Of a stretch of 24,760 bases of DNA, positions 15,044 to 23,300 are shown one piece after another. The notes under the pieces were generated by a model. That model was not told the origin of the DNA, did not search any database, and worked only from the letters and a program-made list of their open reading frames with translations. The position numbers and the translations under genes were made by a program. Position 1 is the stretch's first letter. Every line of letters begins with the position of its first letter. The stretch spans positions 1-24,760 of the forward strand of contig CAYRQM010000027.1 of assembly GCA_964426415.1 (NCBI GenBank), in the 5' to 3' direction. Source of the DNA: UBA3792 sp964426415 (GTDB lineage Bacteria; Bacillota; Clostridia; Christensenellales; CAG-138).

Positions 15044-15952
15044 ATGACAGATCAAATCATCCACGGAATGCTCTGCGACCAGCAGATTCGTTTCGCGGCA
15101 ATCTCCGGCAAAACGCTGGTATCGGACGCACGCGCCACCCATACGCTGTCGCGTGTGGCGACCGCAGCGTTGGGACGGCAGCTTCTCATCACGTCGATGG
15201 TGTCGTCTTGGCTCAAGAACGAGACCGACACGGTCACGACGATCCTTTCGGGCGGCGGCGCAGGCGGGAATCTGGTCTGCGTGGGACGCTTCGGCGGCTT
15301 GGTCAAGGGCTACGCTGCAGAGCCTGCCGTCGAGCTTCCGCTTCGAGCGGACGGCAAGCTGGACGTCGCGGGCTATGTGGGAATAAGCGGCAAGCTGACG
15401 CTGATCCGCGATTTGGGGCTGAAGGAGCCGTATGTAGGCATGTGCAATCTGCGTTCGGGCGAGATTGCAGAGGACTTTGCCCAATACTTCACCGCCAGCG
15501 AGCAGCAGCCGTCCATCGTATATCTGGGCGTGCGCGAGAACGCGGCGGACGGCGCGGTGCTGGGCGCGGGCGGGCTTCTCATCCAGACTATGCCCGACTG
15601 TTCCGACGACGCCATCGAGCAGGTCATGCAGGAGTCACCGCGCTTTGCGGCGCTGTCCGAACGGCTGGCGGCGGGCGAGCCGCTTGCCGCAATCCTTTCC
15701 GACCTGTTTCAAACCCTTTCGCCCACGTTTTCCGAGGAGGTCACACCCTTGTATCGGTGCGACTGCACGCGGGAACGGTTGGAACGCGCCCTGCTTTCGG
15801 TGGGCGAACACGACCTGCGCGAGCTGCTGGAGCAGGATGGCGAGGCGGAGCTGACCTGTCAATTCTGCCAAAAAAACTATCACTTCGACGCGGAGGATCT
15901 TGCAATTTTGCTGCGCGAAGCGACCGACCAAGGAGGCAGCCATGCCGGATAA
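15044..15952 (+). CDS. hslO: Redox-regulated chaperone Hsp33
   Basis: Hsp33 is a holdase chaperone switched on by oxidation of a zinc-binding cysteine centre. The 302-residue protein has the conserved N-terminal domain (THTLSRVATAALGRQLL from about 32). It also has the glycine-rich block GGGAGGNLVCVGRFGGLVKGY (70-90, including the preceding Ser-Gly) and the C-terminal redox switch with CDC (Cys239, Cys241) and CQFC (Cys272, Cys275). This is the standard CxC...CxxC pattern with a 30-residue spacing. All four cysteines are present, so it should be functional. The ribosome binding site is weak (GAGG, 12 nt upstream). The gene overlaps the TPR gene by 11 nt. Confidence 0.96.
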   Translation: MTDQIIHGMLCDQQIRFAAISGKTLVSDARATHTLSRVATAALGRQLLITSMVSSWLKNETDTVTTILSGGGAGGNLVCVGRFGGLVKGYAAEPAVELPLRADGKLDVAGYVGISGKLTLIRDLGLKEPYVGMCNLRSGEIAEDFAQYFTASEQQPSIVYLGVRENAADGAVLGAGGLLIQTMPDCSDDAIEQVMQESPRFAALSERLAAGEPLAAILSDLFQTLSPTFSEEVTPLYRCDCTRERLERALLSVGEHDLRELLEQDGEAELTCQFCQKNYHFDAEDLAILLREATDQGGSHAG

Positions 15953-17690
15953 GAAAAAATCGGGCGAAGTCGTCCCGTTTTCACAGGATGCGCGCTTCTA
16001 CTACAAGCGCGGCGTCAAGTTTTTAGAAGCGGACGACGAGGAACGCGCCGAGCAGTATTTGCGTAAGGCGCACAACATGGAACCGTACGACGTGGAATAT
16101 GCGTTGGCGCTTGCTGAGGTGCTGCATCGGATGCGGTGCTTCGAGGAGAGTCTGCATGTGCTGCTGCTGTCGTGCCCGTTCGAGGGCATTTCGGGCGAAG
16201 CGCTCTATGGCATTGCCGCCAACTTCATGGGATTGGAAGAATTTTCCGCCGCGCAGCAGTGCGCCGAGCTGTCCTTGCAGCGTGATCCGGACGGCGCCTT
16301 TGCACGCTCCGCGTCCGACCTTTTGGAGCTCATCGACGACCAACCCGAATTGGAAGACCAGATTGGGCTGACCGAGGACGAGGACTTTGATCTTTTGGTG
16401 ATGATTCACGTCGCCAAGGCCAAGCATTACGCGGGGCTGGACGAAGACGCGCTTGCGGTTTTGCTGCACGCGTCGGAGCGCTACCCCAAGAGCGAGATGT
16501 TAGACCTTGAGATTGCGATGCTGTACTTTTCGCTGCGCATCTTTGACGAGGCGGAGAAGCGGCTGTTCAATCTTTTCAAGCGCAACAGCAAGAGCGTGCG
16601 GGGCAACGCGCTGATGGCGCTTTTGTACCATGCCCAAAAACGAGAAAAGCAGGCGCAGGAGCAAGCGCAAAAGATTTCCATCGACGACGACTGCTCACCG
16701 GAGGAGCTGGGCTACGCAGGCGCCGTTTTGCTGGAGCTGGAGCAATACGAACGCGCCCGCACCGCGCTGACCATGCTGCAGGAGAGCGTGCCGTTCGATC
16801 GTGAGATGCTGCACCAAATCGCCTATTGCGACTGTATGCTGGGCGACACGGACGAAGCCGAAAAAATCTACCATGGCTTGGTGCGCCGCGACGAGGACGA
16901 TACCGTCGCCGCCTACTATTGGAAGCGCGTGCGCGAGCAGGGCGACAAGGCGATGGCGAAGGATTGGTCGATCGGCTACGACGTCCCCATTGGGGAAGCC
17001 ATTCTGCGGCAGCGCCGCATCCGCGACGTCGCGGCGGGCGGTCAGACGGCAATTCGACAGGTGTGGCAGGACGATCCTTCGTTTCGCAAGCTGCTGCGTT
17101 GGGCGATGTGCAGCCCGTTGGTCTCCTCGCAGCGCGCCATCGCCAAGATGCTTGCCATGACGGGCGACAAGGAGGCGGAGCGCATCCTGCGCGAATACCT
17201 CATGGAATTTGACGTCAGCGACGAGGACAAACAATTCGTGTTCGGCATTCTGCTTTCCATCGAGGCAAAGCCGCCGTTTTCGCTGTACTACAACGCTGCG
17301 TGGCAGTATGGCGTCATGCGTCCCATGATGATTCCCGAACGCATGCCCACGGGCTACGAATACGTTTTGGAGCTGATTCTCAACGTCGAAGCGTTGGTGC
17401 ACAGCCAAATGAAGTACGGCACGCTGGAGCTGCCGTCGCGCACGTCGGAGATCGCGGCGCGCATCTACTATTTCTACGTTGCGTCGCTCAACGAATCCTT
17501 CCCCAAGATCACCCAAAACCAAGAACGGGCGATGGCGGCGGCGTTCGTGATGATGGGGCTGGGCGCGCTCAACGAGGAATCCGTCACCCCGGAGGCAATC
17601 TGCGAAACGTACGGCGTAACGCGCCGCCGTCTCGAGAACGCGCTCCAAAAAATCTTCAAAAACCTGCAAGCACCGGAAAAGGAGGAATGA
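15942..17690 (+). CDS. TPR-repeat protein with a C-terminal helix-turn-helix-like end
   Basis: The 582-residue protein is predominantly helical. Several tetratricopeptide-like repeats are visible, for example residues about 16-50 (ARFYYKRGVKFLEA...AEQYLRKAHNMEP), 53-80, 170-205 and 255-315. Each carries the Ala/Gly/Leu spacing and final Pro of TPR units. The last 45 residues (SVTPEAICETYGVTRRRLENALQKI) look like a helix-turn-helix. There is no signal peptide or membrane helix, so it is probably a cytoplasmic scaffold or regulator. Its partners are unknown. The ribosome binding site AAGGAGG is strong. The start overlaps hsp33 by 11 nt, and the next gene begins 3 nt after its stop, so it is firmly part of the operon. 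Confidence 0.85.
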   Translation: MPDKKKSGEVVPFSQDARFYYKRGVKFLEADDEERAEQYLRKAHNMEPYDVEYALALAEVLHRMRCFEESLHVLLLSCPFEGISGEALYGIAANFMGLEEFSAAQQCAELSLQRDPDGAFARSASDLLELIDDQPELEDQIGLTEDEDFDLLVMIHVAKAKHYAGLDEDALAVLLHASERYPKSEMLDLEIAMLYFSLRIFDEAEKRLFNLFKRNSKSVRGNALMALLYHAQKREKQAQEQAQKISIDDDCSPEELGYAGAVLLELEQYERARTALTMLQESVPFDREMLHQIAYCDCMLGDTDEAEKIYHGLVRRDEDDTVAAYYWKRVREQGDKAMAKDWSIGYDVPIGEAILRQRRIRDVAAGGQTAIRQVWQDDPSFRKLLRWAMCSPLVSSQRAIAKMLAMTGDKEAERILREYLMEFDVSDEDKQFVFGILLSIEAKPPFSLYYNAAWQYGVMRPMMIPERMPTGYEYVLELILNVEALVHSQMKYGTLELPSRTSEIAARIYYFYVASLNESFPKITQNQERAMAAAFVMMGLGALNEESVTPEAICETYGVTRRRLENALQKIFKNLQAPEKEE

Positions 17691-17693
17691 GCC

Positions 17694-18818
17694 ATGCGCT
17701 TTCTTGCAACGGCAAAACTGGGTCTCGAATCCACCGTCGCGTTTCAACTGCGCAAGCTGGGCATCGAGCCGGAGCAGATTCAAGACGCCCGCGTTTCGTT
17801 TTTGGGCGATTACGATACCATGGCAAAAGCGCTGCTTTGGCTGCGCACGGCGGAACGGCTGCTGCTGGAGGTGGGAACCTTCTCAGCTGCCAGCTTCGAC
17901 GAGCTGTTCGAAAAGACCAAAGCACTGCCTTGGAAGCAGTTTTTGCGCCCCACCACCAACATCCATGTCAACGGCAAAAGCGCCAAAAGCACCCTGTTTT
18001 CGGTGTCCGACTGCCAAAGCATCGTCAAAAAGGCGATCATCGAAAATCTCAAGGCGGCATACAAGGTGGACGTCATTCCGGAAACGGGCGAGGAAGTCAT
18101 CATCGAGGTCGGTCTTTTGCGGGACGAAGCGACGCTTGCGCTGGACTGCTGCGGCGCGGGTCTTTCAAGGCGTGGCTACCGCACCTTCAACGTGCCCGCA
18201 CCCTTGAGCGAAACGCTGGGCGCCGCCATGGTCATGCTGTCGCGCTTCTATCCCGATACGCCGCTTTTAGACCCCATGTGCGGTTCGGGCACCATCCCCA
18301 TCGAAGCGGCGATGATTGCCAACAACATCGCGCCGTCGCGCAACCGCACCTTCGCGGCGGAGTCGTGGCGCTTTTTGTCGCCCACGGTCTTTCAAGCCGC
18401 CCGTCAAGAGGCACAGGACGCCGAACGCCACGACAAGCTGTGCATTTTGGGCAGCGACGTCGATCCGCGCTGCATCGACCTTTGCAAGAAGCACGCCAAG
18501 AAAGCGGGCGTCATGGTGGAATGGGCGGTGCGCCCCGTACAAGAATTGACCACCGCTTGGCACAACGGCGTTCTGCTGTGCAACCCACCCTATGGGGAAC
18601 GGATGCTGTCGCCCAAGGAGGCGGCGAAGCTCTATCGCGAGATGCGCGTCGTGTTCGACACGCTGCCAGACTGGCAAATTTCCATCATCACGGCAATGAA
18701 AGAATTCGAATCGCTGTACGGCAAGCGGGCGGACAAGCGCCGCAAGCTCTCCAACGGGGGAATGCCCTGCACCGTTTACCAGTATTTTGCCCAAAGAATC
18801 GAGGACGCGCAACCATGA
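17694..18818 (+). CDS. rlmL: THUMP-domain 23S rRNA guanine-N2 methyltransferase (RlmL/YpsC type)
   Basis: This is a 374-residue RNA methyltransferase. The N-terminal ~155 residues contain a ferredoxin-like and THUMP RNA-binding region. The C-terminal catalytic domain has the SAM-binding DPMCGSGTIPIEAA (193-206), GSDVDPRC (253-260) and the NPPYGER motif (297-303) of N2-guanine methyltransferases. Length and layout match Bacillus YpsC and the N-terminal half of E. coli RlmL, which makes m2G2445 in 23S rRNA. The second RlmK domain of the E. coli fusion is absent, as is normal in Firmicutes. The exact target base is inferred from the family. AAAGGAGG at the end of the preceding gene is the ribosome binding site. 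It overlaps the next gene by 4 nt. Confidence 0.92.
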   Translation: MRFLATAKLGLESTVAFQLRKLGIEPEQIQDARVSFLGDYDTMAKALLWLRTAERLLLEVGTFSAASFDELFEKTKALPWKQFLRPTTNIHVNGKSAKSTLFSVSDCQSIVKKAIIENLKAAYKVDVIPETGEEVIIEVGLLRDEATLALDCCGAGLSRRGYRTFNVPAPLSETLGAAMVMLSRFYPDTPLLDPMCGSGTIPIEAAMIANNIAPSRNRTFAAESWRFLSPTVFQAARQEAQDAERHDKLCILGSDVDPRCIDLCKKHAKKAGVMVEWAVRPVQELTTAWHNGVLLCNPPYGERMLSPKEAAKLYREMRVVFDTLPDWQISIITAMKEFESLYGKRADKRRKLSNGGMPCTVYQYFAQRIEDAQP

Positions 18819-20026
18819 AATCCGTAGTCTTTTTGTGCGACGGCATGGCGGATTGGCAGATTCCCTCGCTTGACAACCGCACGCCGCTGGATGTGGCAAG
18901 GCATCCCTTCATGGACGCGCTTGCCCGCGACGCCGCACGGTTCGGGCTCACACGCACCGTCCCCGAAGGAATGCCCGCAGGCTCGGACGTCGCCAACCTT
19001 TCCGTGTTCGGGTTCGACCCGCGCACGGTCTATACGGGACGCTCGCCGTTGGAGGCAGCCAGCATCGGCATCGACCTGCTGCCCGACGACGTGACCTATC
19101 GCTGCAATCTTGTCACCCTTTCCGACGCGCCTTCCTTGGAGGAGGCTTCCATGGTGGATTACAGCGCGGGCGAAATTTCTTCCGAAGAAGCGGCGGTACT
19201 GATCGCGTATCTGAACGAACGCTTTGAAACGGCGGAACACGCGCTGGTTCACGGCTTTTCGTATCGGCACATCCTGCTGCTGCACCATGCCCAAACGGGT
19301 GCGGTGCTGACGCCGCCCCACGACATTTCGGGGCAATCGGTGCGCGGCAAGCTGCCGCAGGGTCAAAACAGCGCGTTGATGCGCGCGCTGATGCAGTTTT
19401 CCTACGATGCGCTGAAGTGCCATCCCATCAACCTGCAGCGGGTGGCAGCGGGCAAGCATCCCGCCAACTGCGTTTGGTTCTGGGGGGAGGGCAGACGTCC
19501 CAAGCTGCCGCTGTTTCAAGATGCGTATGGCGTTCAGGGCGCCGTCATTTCGGCGGTCGATCTCATTCGCGGCATCGGAACGTGCGCAGGCATGGAAGTG
19601 CTCAAGGTGGAGGGCGCCACGGGCACCTACAAGACCAACTTCTTGGGCAAGGCACAGGCGTGCATCGAAGCGTTTGAACGCGACGTGCCCTATGTGTACA
19701 TCCATATGGAAGCGCCCGACGAGTGCGGCCATCAACACCAGCTCAAAGAAAAAATCTTCGCCATCGAGCAAATCGATACTTGGGTCATTTCGCCCGTGTG
19801 GGAATACCTGCAAAAGACGGGCGAACCGTATCGCATCCTGCTGATGCCCGATCATCCGACGCCCATCGAGATCATGACCCATGTGCCCGATCCCGTCCCG
19901 TTCGTCCTGTATACAAAGGGCGATCATGCAAATCGCGCATGCCGCTACACCGAGTCCGACGCAATGGCTTCGGGCGACTTCCTGCCCGAAGCGTTTCGGC
20001 TCACCGCGATGCTGCTTGCCAAATAG
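18815..20026 (+). CDS. apgM: Cofactor-independent phosphoglycerate mutase, archaeal type (ApgM family)
   Basis: This 403-residue alkaline-phosphatase-superfamily protein matches the archaeal-type 2,3-bisphosphoglycerate-independent phosphoglycerate mutase family, part of which has been annotated as putative homoserine kinase. The first metal/catalytic site is LCDGMADW (Asp9) and PAGSDVANLSVFGFDP (54-69) with the nucleophile Ser57. The late metal-binding blocks HMEAPDECGHQ (about 291-301) and MPDHPTPIEI (about 346-355) are intact. It would interconvert 3- and 2-phosphoglycerate in glycolysis. The frame is open upstream to 17300, but the ATGA overlap with the rRNA methyltransferase gene and the family N-terminus fix the start at 18815. 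It is the last gene of the operon, before the terminator at 20052. Confidence 0.92.
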   Translation: MKSVVFLCDGMADWQIPSLDNRTPLDVARHPFMDALARDAARFGLTRTVPEGMPAGSDVANLSVFGFDPRTVYTGRSPLEAASIGIDLLPDDVTYRCNLVTLSDAPSLEEASMVDYSAGEISSEEAAVLIAYLNERFETAEHALVHGFSYRHILLLHHAQTGAVLTPPHDISGQSVRGKLPQGQNSALMRALMQFSYDALKCHPINLQRVAAGKHPANCVWFWGEGRRPKLPLFQDAYGVQGAVISAVDLIRGIGTCAGMEVLKVEGATGTYKTNFLGKAQACIEAFERDVPYVYIHMEAPDECGHQHQLKEKIFAIEQIDTWVISPVWEYLQKTGEPYRILLMPDHPTPIEIMTHVPDPVPFVLYTKGDHANRACRYTESDAMASGDFLPEAFRLTAMLLAK

Positions 20027-20051
20027 CGCATCCATCTCAAAAATCGGAAAA

Positions 20052-20082
20052 GTACGCTGCCTCCATGGCGCGTGCTTTTTTG
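20052..20082 (+). terminator. Intrinsic terminator of the murB-apgM operon
   Basis: A hairpin pairs GTACG (20052-20056) with CGTGC (20071-20075), extended by GCC/GGC pairs around a bulge, and is followed by TTTTTTG. It lies 25 nt after the apgM stop codon. Confidence 0.85.
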
Positions 20083-20215
20083 TTTATGCGAAGCAAAATT
20101 GGATAAAAACTTGCATTTGTCTGAAATATTCGATATTGGAATACAGATGTTCGATTATTTAGGAATTAAATTTCAGAAAATTTGTAAATGTTCATCAAAA
20201 TACGCGCATTCTCCC
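20083..20215 (+). other. AT-rich intergenic segment upstream of the surface-protein promoter
   Basis: This is the main part of a 311-nt gap between genes. Its composition is strikingly AT-rich compared with the flanking genes. I see no gene of convincing length in it. It contains A/T tracts just upstream of the promoter at 20216 that could act as an UP element. An inverted pair, TCTGAAA (20120-20126) and TTTCAGA (20171-20177), could be a regulator site. Confidence 0.5.
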
Positions 20216-20244
20216 TTTACAAATCGCCAAATATTATGTATAAT
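20216..20244 (+). promoter_or_regulatory. Strong promoter of the surface-protein unit
   Basis: TTTACA (20216-20221) and TATAAT (20239-20244) are separated by 17 nt. The upstream 100 nt are AT-rich. RNA should start near 20251. The same box sequences and spacing recur at 24547-24575. Confidence 0.88.
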
Positions 20245-20250
20245 TTAACA

Positions 20251-20337
20251 AAAGTGATAAGTATGAATATGCTGTAGACTGCATCGCAGGGGGACATGAT
20301 CCGCACCGGATTTTGACGGACGGGGGAGGGGCGACTC
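20251..20337 (+). promoter_or_regulatory. 87-nt leader with small hairpins and a strong ribosome binding site
   Basis: The inferred leader contains ATCCG (20299-20303) and CGGAT (20307-20311), a 5-bp stem with a 3-nt loop, followed by TTTTG. It also contains CTGC-ATC-GCAG slightly upstream. GGGGGAGGGG lies just before the ATG at 20338. The hairpin is too small to call an attenuator with confidence. Confidence 0.4.
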
Positions 20338-23300
20338 ATGAAAAAGACCATTGCTGCCATTCTTTTGATTGCGCTGCTGGCATTGCTTTTGCCACAGGCG
20401 GCGTTGGGCGGCGCCCGCACCGAGGCAATCGGCGCGCAGGCGGCTGCTATTCCCATGCGGACGACGACTGTGTCCTATGTCCGCGTCAATGCATTTACGG
20501 CGGGCAACAAATATCTCATTGTTGCAAATTACAGCGGCACGTATTACGCCATCTCTGCATACGGCTACAACGGCGGCACCAGCGGGATGCAGGGCGTAGT
20601 GGTCACCGTATCGGGCACCAATTTGGGCGATACCGTCACAGCCGTCACCACAAGCGGCTATACCTACGACAATTTAGAATGGACGGCAGACACGTCTTCC
20701 GCCAATTCCGCTTACTTCTCGCTGCTCAACAGCTCCTATTCCACGCGATACCTCAGCTCAAGCACCTATTTGACCCACACGACGTCCGCGACAACCGCTT
20801 CACAGGGCTGGAATTACGACAGCACCAACCTGCGCATGACCAACGCGAATCGCGCCACGACCTACAACATCTACTTCTATCAAACCGTCGGGCAGTTCGA
20901 CTTCTATACCAGCGGCAATGCCGGTGGCCCGTTTGATATGTACCTCTATGAATACACGGCGGCGACAACGGCGGACGTCACGTTTGCGGCGGGCAGCAAC
21001 GGTTCACTCAGCGGGACGACGTCCTTCTTGGGCTGCGACCTTGACGACACCTTCGGAACCGCCATTCCGACGTTCCCGACGCCCGTTCCCGCGACGGACT
21101 ACGTTTTTTCGGGCTGGCTCTTTAACGGCACGGTCTATTCCACGGCGGCGCTTTCCGCACTGCCCATCACGGGCGACGCCACCATCACCGCGCAGTTCAC
21201 CTATGCCTATGCGGACGTCACGTTTACGGCGGGCAGCAACGGTTCGCTTAACGGCACGACGTCCTTCCTGCACTGCGATCTTGGCGACACCTTCGGCGAA
21301 GCCATCTCCGCATTCCCAACGCCCATCGCCAACACCAATTACGCCTTTGAAGGCTGGCTCTTTAACGGCACGCTCTATTCCACGGCAGCGCTTTTGGCAC
21401 TGCCCATCACAGGCGACGCCGCCATCACGGCGCAATTCATGGTTTTATTCACCAACACCGCCGACACCACCAATTTCCCCGTGTACCCCACGCCGGGCTC
21501 CGTCAGCATCGACAAATCCATCATTGACAGCAGCCGCCTCAATTCCAACGGCGTGGTGCAGGTCGAAGTGGACGTCAAGGGCATTCCGATCAAGCAGCCC
21601 GTCGATGTTGTCATCGTGATGGACATTTCCGGCTCCATGGCGAATACGCCAAGCGGCGCGAACGCCACCAAAATCTCCTCCGCCAAGGATGCGGCAAAGG
21701 AGTTCGTCCGCACCTTGGTCGGCTATGACGCAAACGCCTCCACCCAAAACTACAACGAAAACCGCGTTGCATTGGTGTCGTTCAGTGCAACGGCGACCGA
21801 TGTTTCGGGCGGGCTCACGACCATCGGCGACAGCACGGGCGACACGACGCTTTCCGCATTTGACGCGTTTATTACAGGCTTATCTGCCACGGGCGGCACC
21901 AACTACGACGTGGCGCTGTATCATGCCTACAACATCCTCAGCAACGCGGCGGCGGTGTCGGGCTACAACCGTGTGCAGTATGTCGTCTTTATGACGGACG
22001 GCGCGCCGGGCGTCTACAACAACGAATGCGTGCGCGGCGCCAGCTATTTCACCTCAGCCGACACGCCCAACAACGACACCACGGGCATCGTGGAGCGCAT
22101 CTATGGCAGCGCATCGCCGACCACCAGCACCACGCGCTACCTCTACTACCAAGGCGCCACGTCCGCCACGTCGGTGGCGTATTCCGCAACGGACGGCGCC
22201 ACGTTCGACTTGCAAATCAGCGAGCTTTGGAACCAATGGGTGCAGGGCACCATGACGGTATCCGACTGGGATTGGCGTTCCTCGACAAGCGGTTCCACCA
22301 TCGATTTCCTTGGCAGCGGGCGTTCCGCCTACTTGCACAGCGACAACATTTACGGCGCGCTCATCAAGGGCGAATTGACAAGTGCGCAGCAAAGCGCGTG
22401 GGGCTTTGGTTCCAACACGCCGCTCGACGCCACCATCTACACCATCGGCTACGGCTTGGCAAGCGGTTCCGACATCTTCGCTCCAATCGGCTTGACCAGC
22501 ACGCAATGCTATGCCGTCTTGGACAGCATGGCGTCGGATTCGTCCAAGTCCATCAATGCGGAAAGCGCCACCGAGTTAAGCGCGGCATACGCCACCATCG
22601 CGGGGCAAATCCTCTATTCCGTTTCCGGCGCCGTCGGCACCGACCAAATGGGGGTGGAGTTCGATCTGCAAATGGCGTCCGCCAACTTGGGCGGTGCGCT
22701 GGGCACGACGCCCACCATCGAGATTGGCTATTGGGAGCTGAACAGCACCACCTATGCCCGCACCACCACCTATCACGCCATCGAAACGCTGACGTTCACC
22801 TTCACGGGCGACGTGCTCACCTTCGTCACGTCGTCTGAGTTCGGCAGCGGCGTCAACTGCTACGACAGCGTTGCCAACACCATCACGGGCGACAACATCT
22901 TCTACAACTTCAACACCGAAACCTTCACCGTCACGCTGGAGATCGGCGTGGCGCGAGAGGTCACGCTCAAGTATTGGGTCTATCTCACCGGCTCCATGGA
23001 GGGCACGCGTCCCGCTGGCACCTACTACACCAACGCCTACGCCAACCTGCGCTACACCAACTATCTCGGCAATCTTTGCGAGCTGACGTATCCGCGTCCA
23101 TTCGTGACGTGGGGCGACGCGGCGTACACCTATTCCTACTATCTTGTCAACAGCAGCGGGCAGCCTGTCGATGCGGCAGGCACGGTGGTTTCCATGGCAA
23201 ACCGCATCACAATCGGCACGCCTGCCACGGTGGGCGTATGCCTCAACAGCAACAATACCATCTTGGGCGCTGCGGCGGTTCCCACGGGCTATGCGCTCTA

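Noticed and set aside
17300..18814. Upstream extension of the apgM frame through the TPR and rRNA methyltransferase genes
   Set aside because: The extension is out of frame with two recognised genes; the family N-terminus and ATGA overlap fix the start at 18815.
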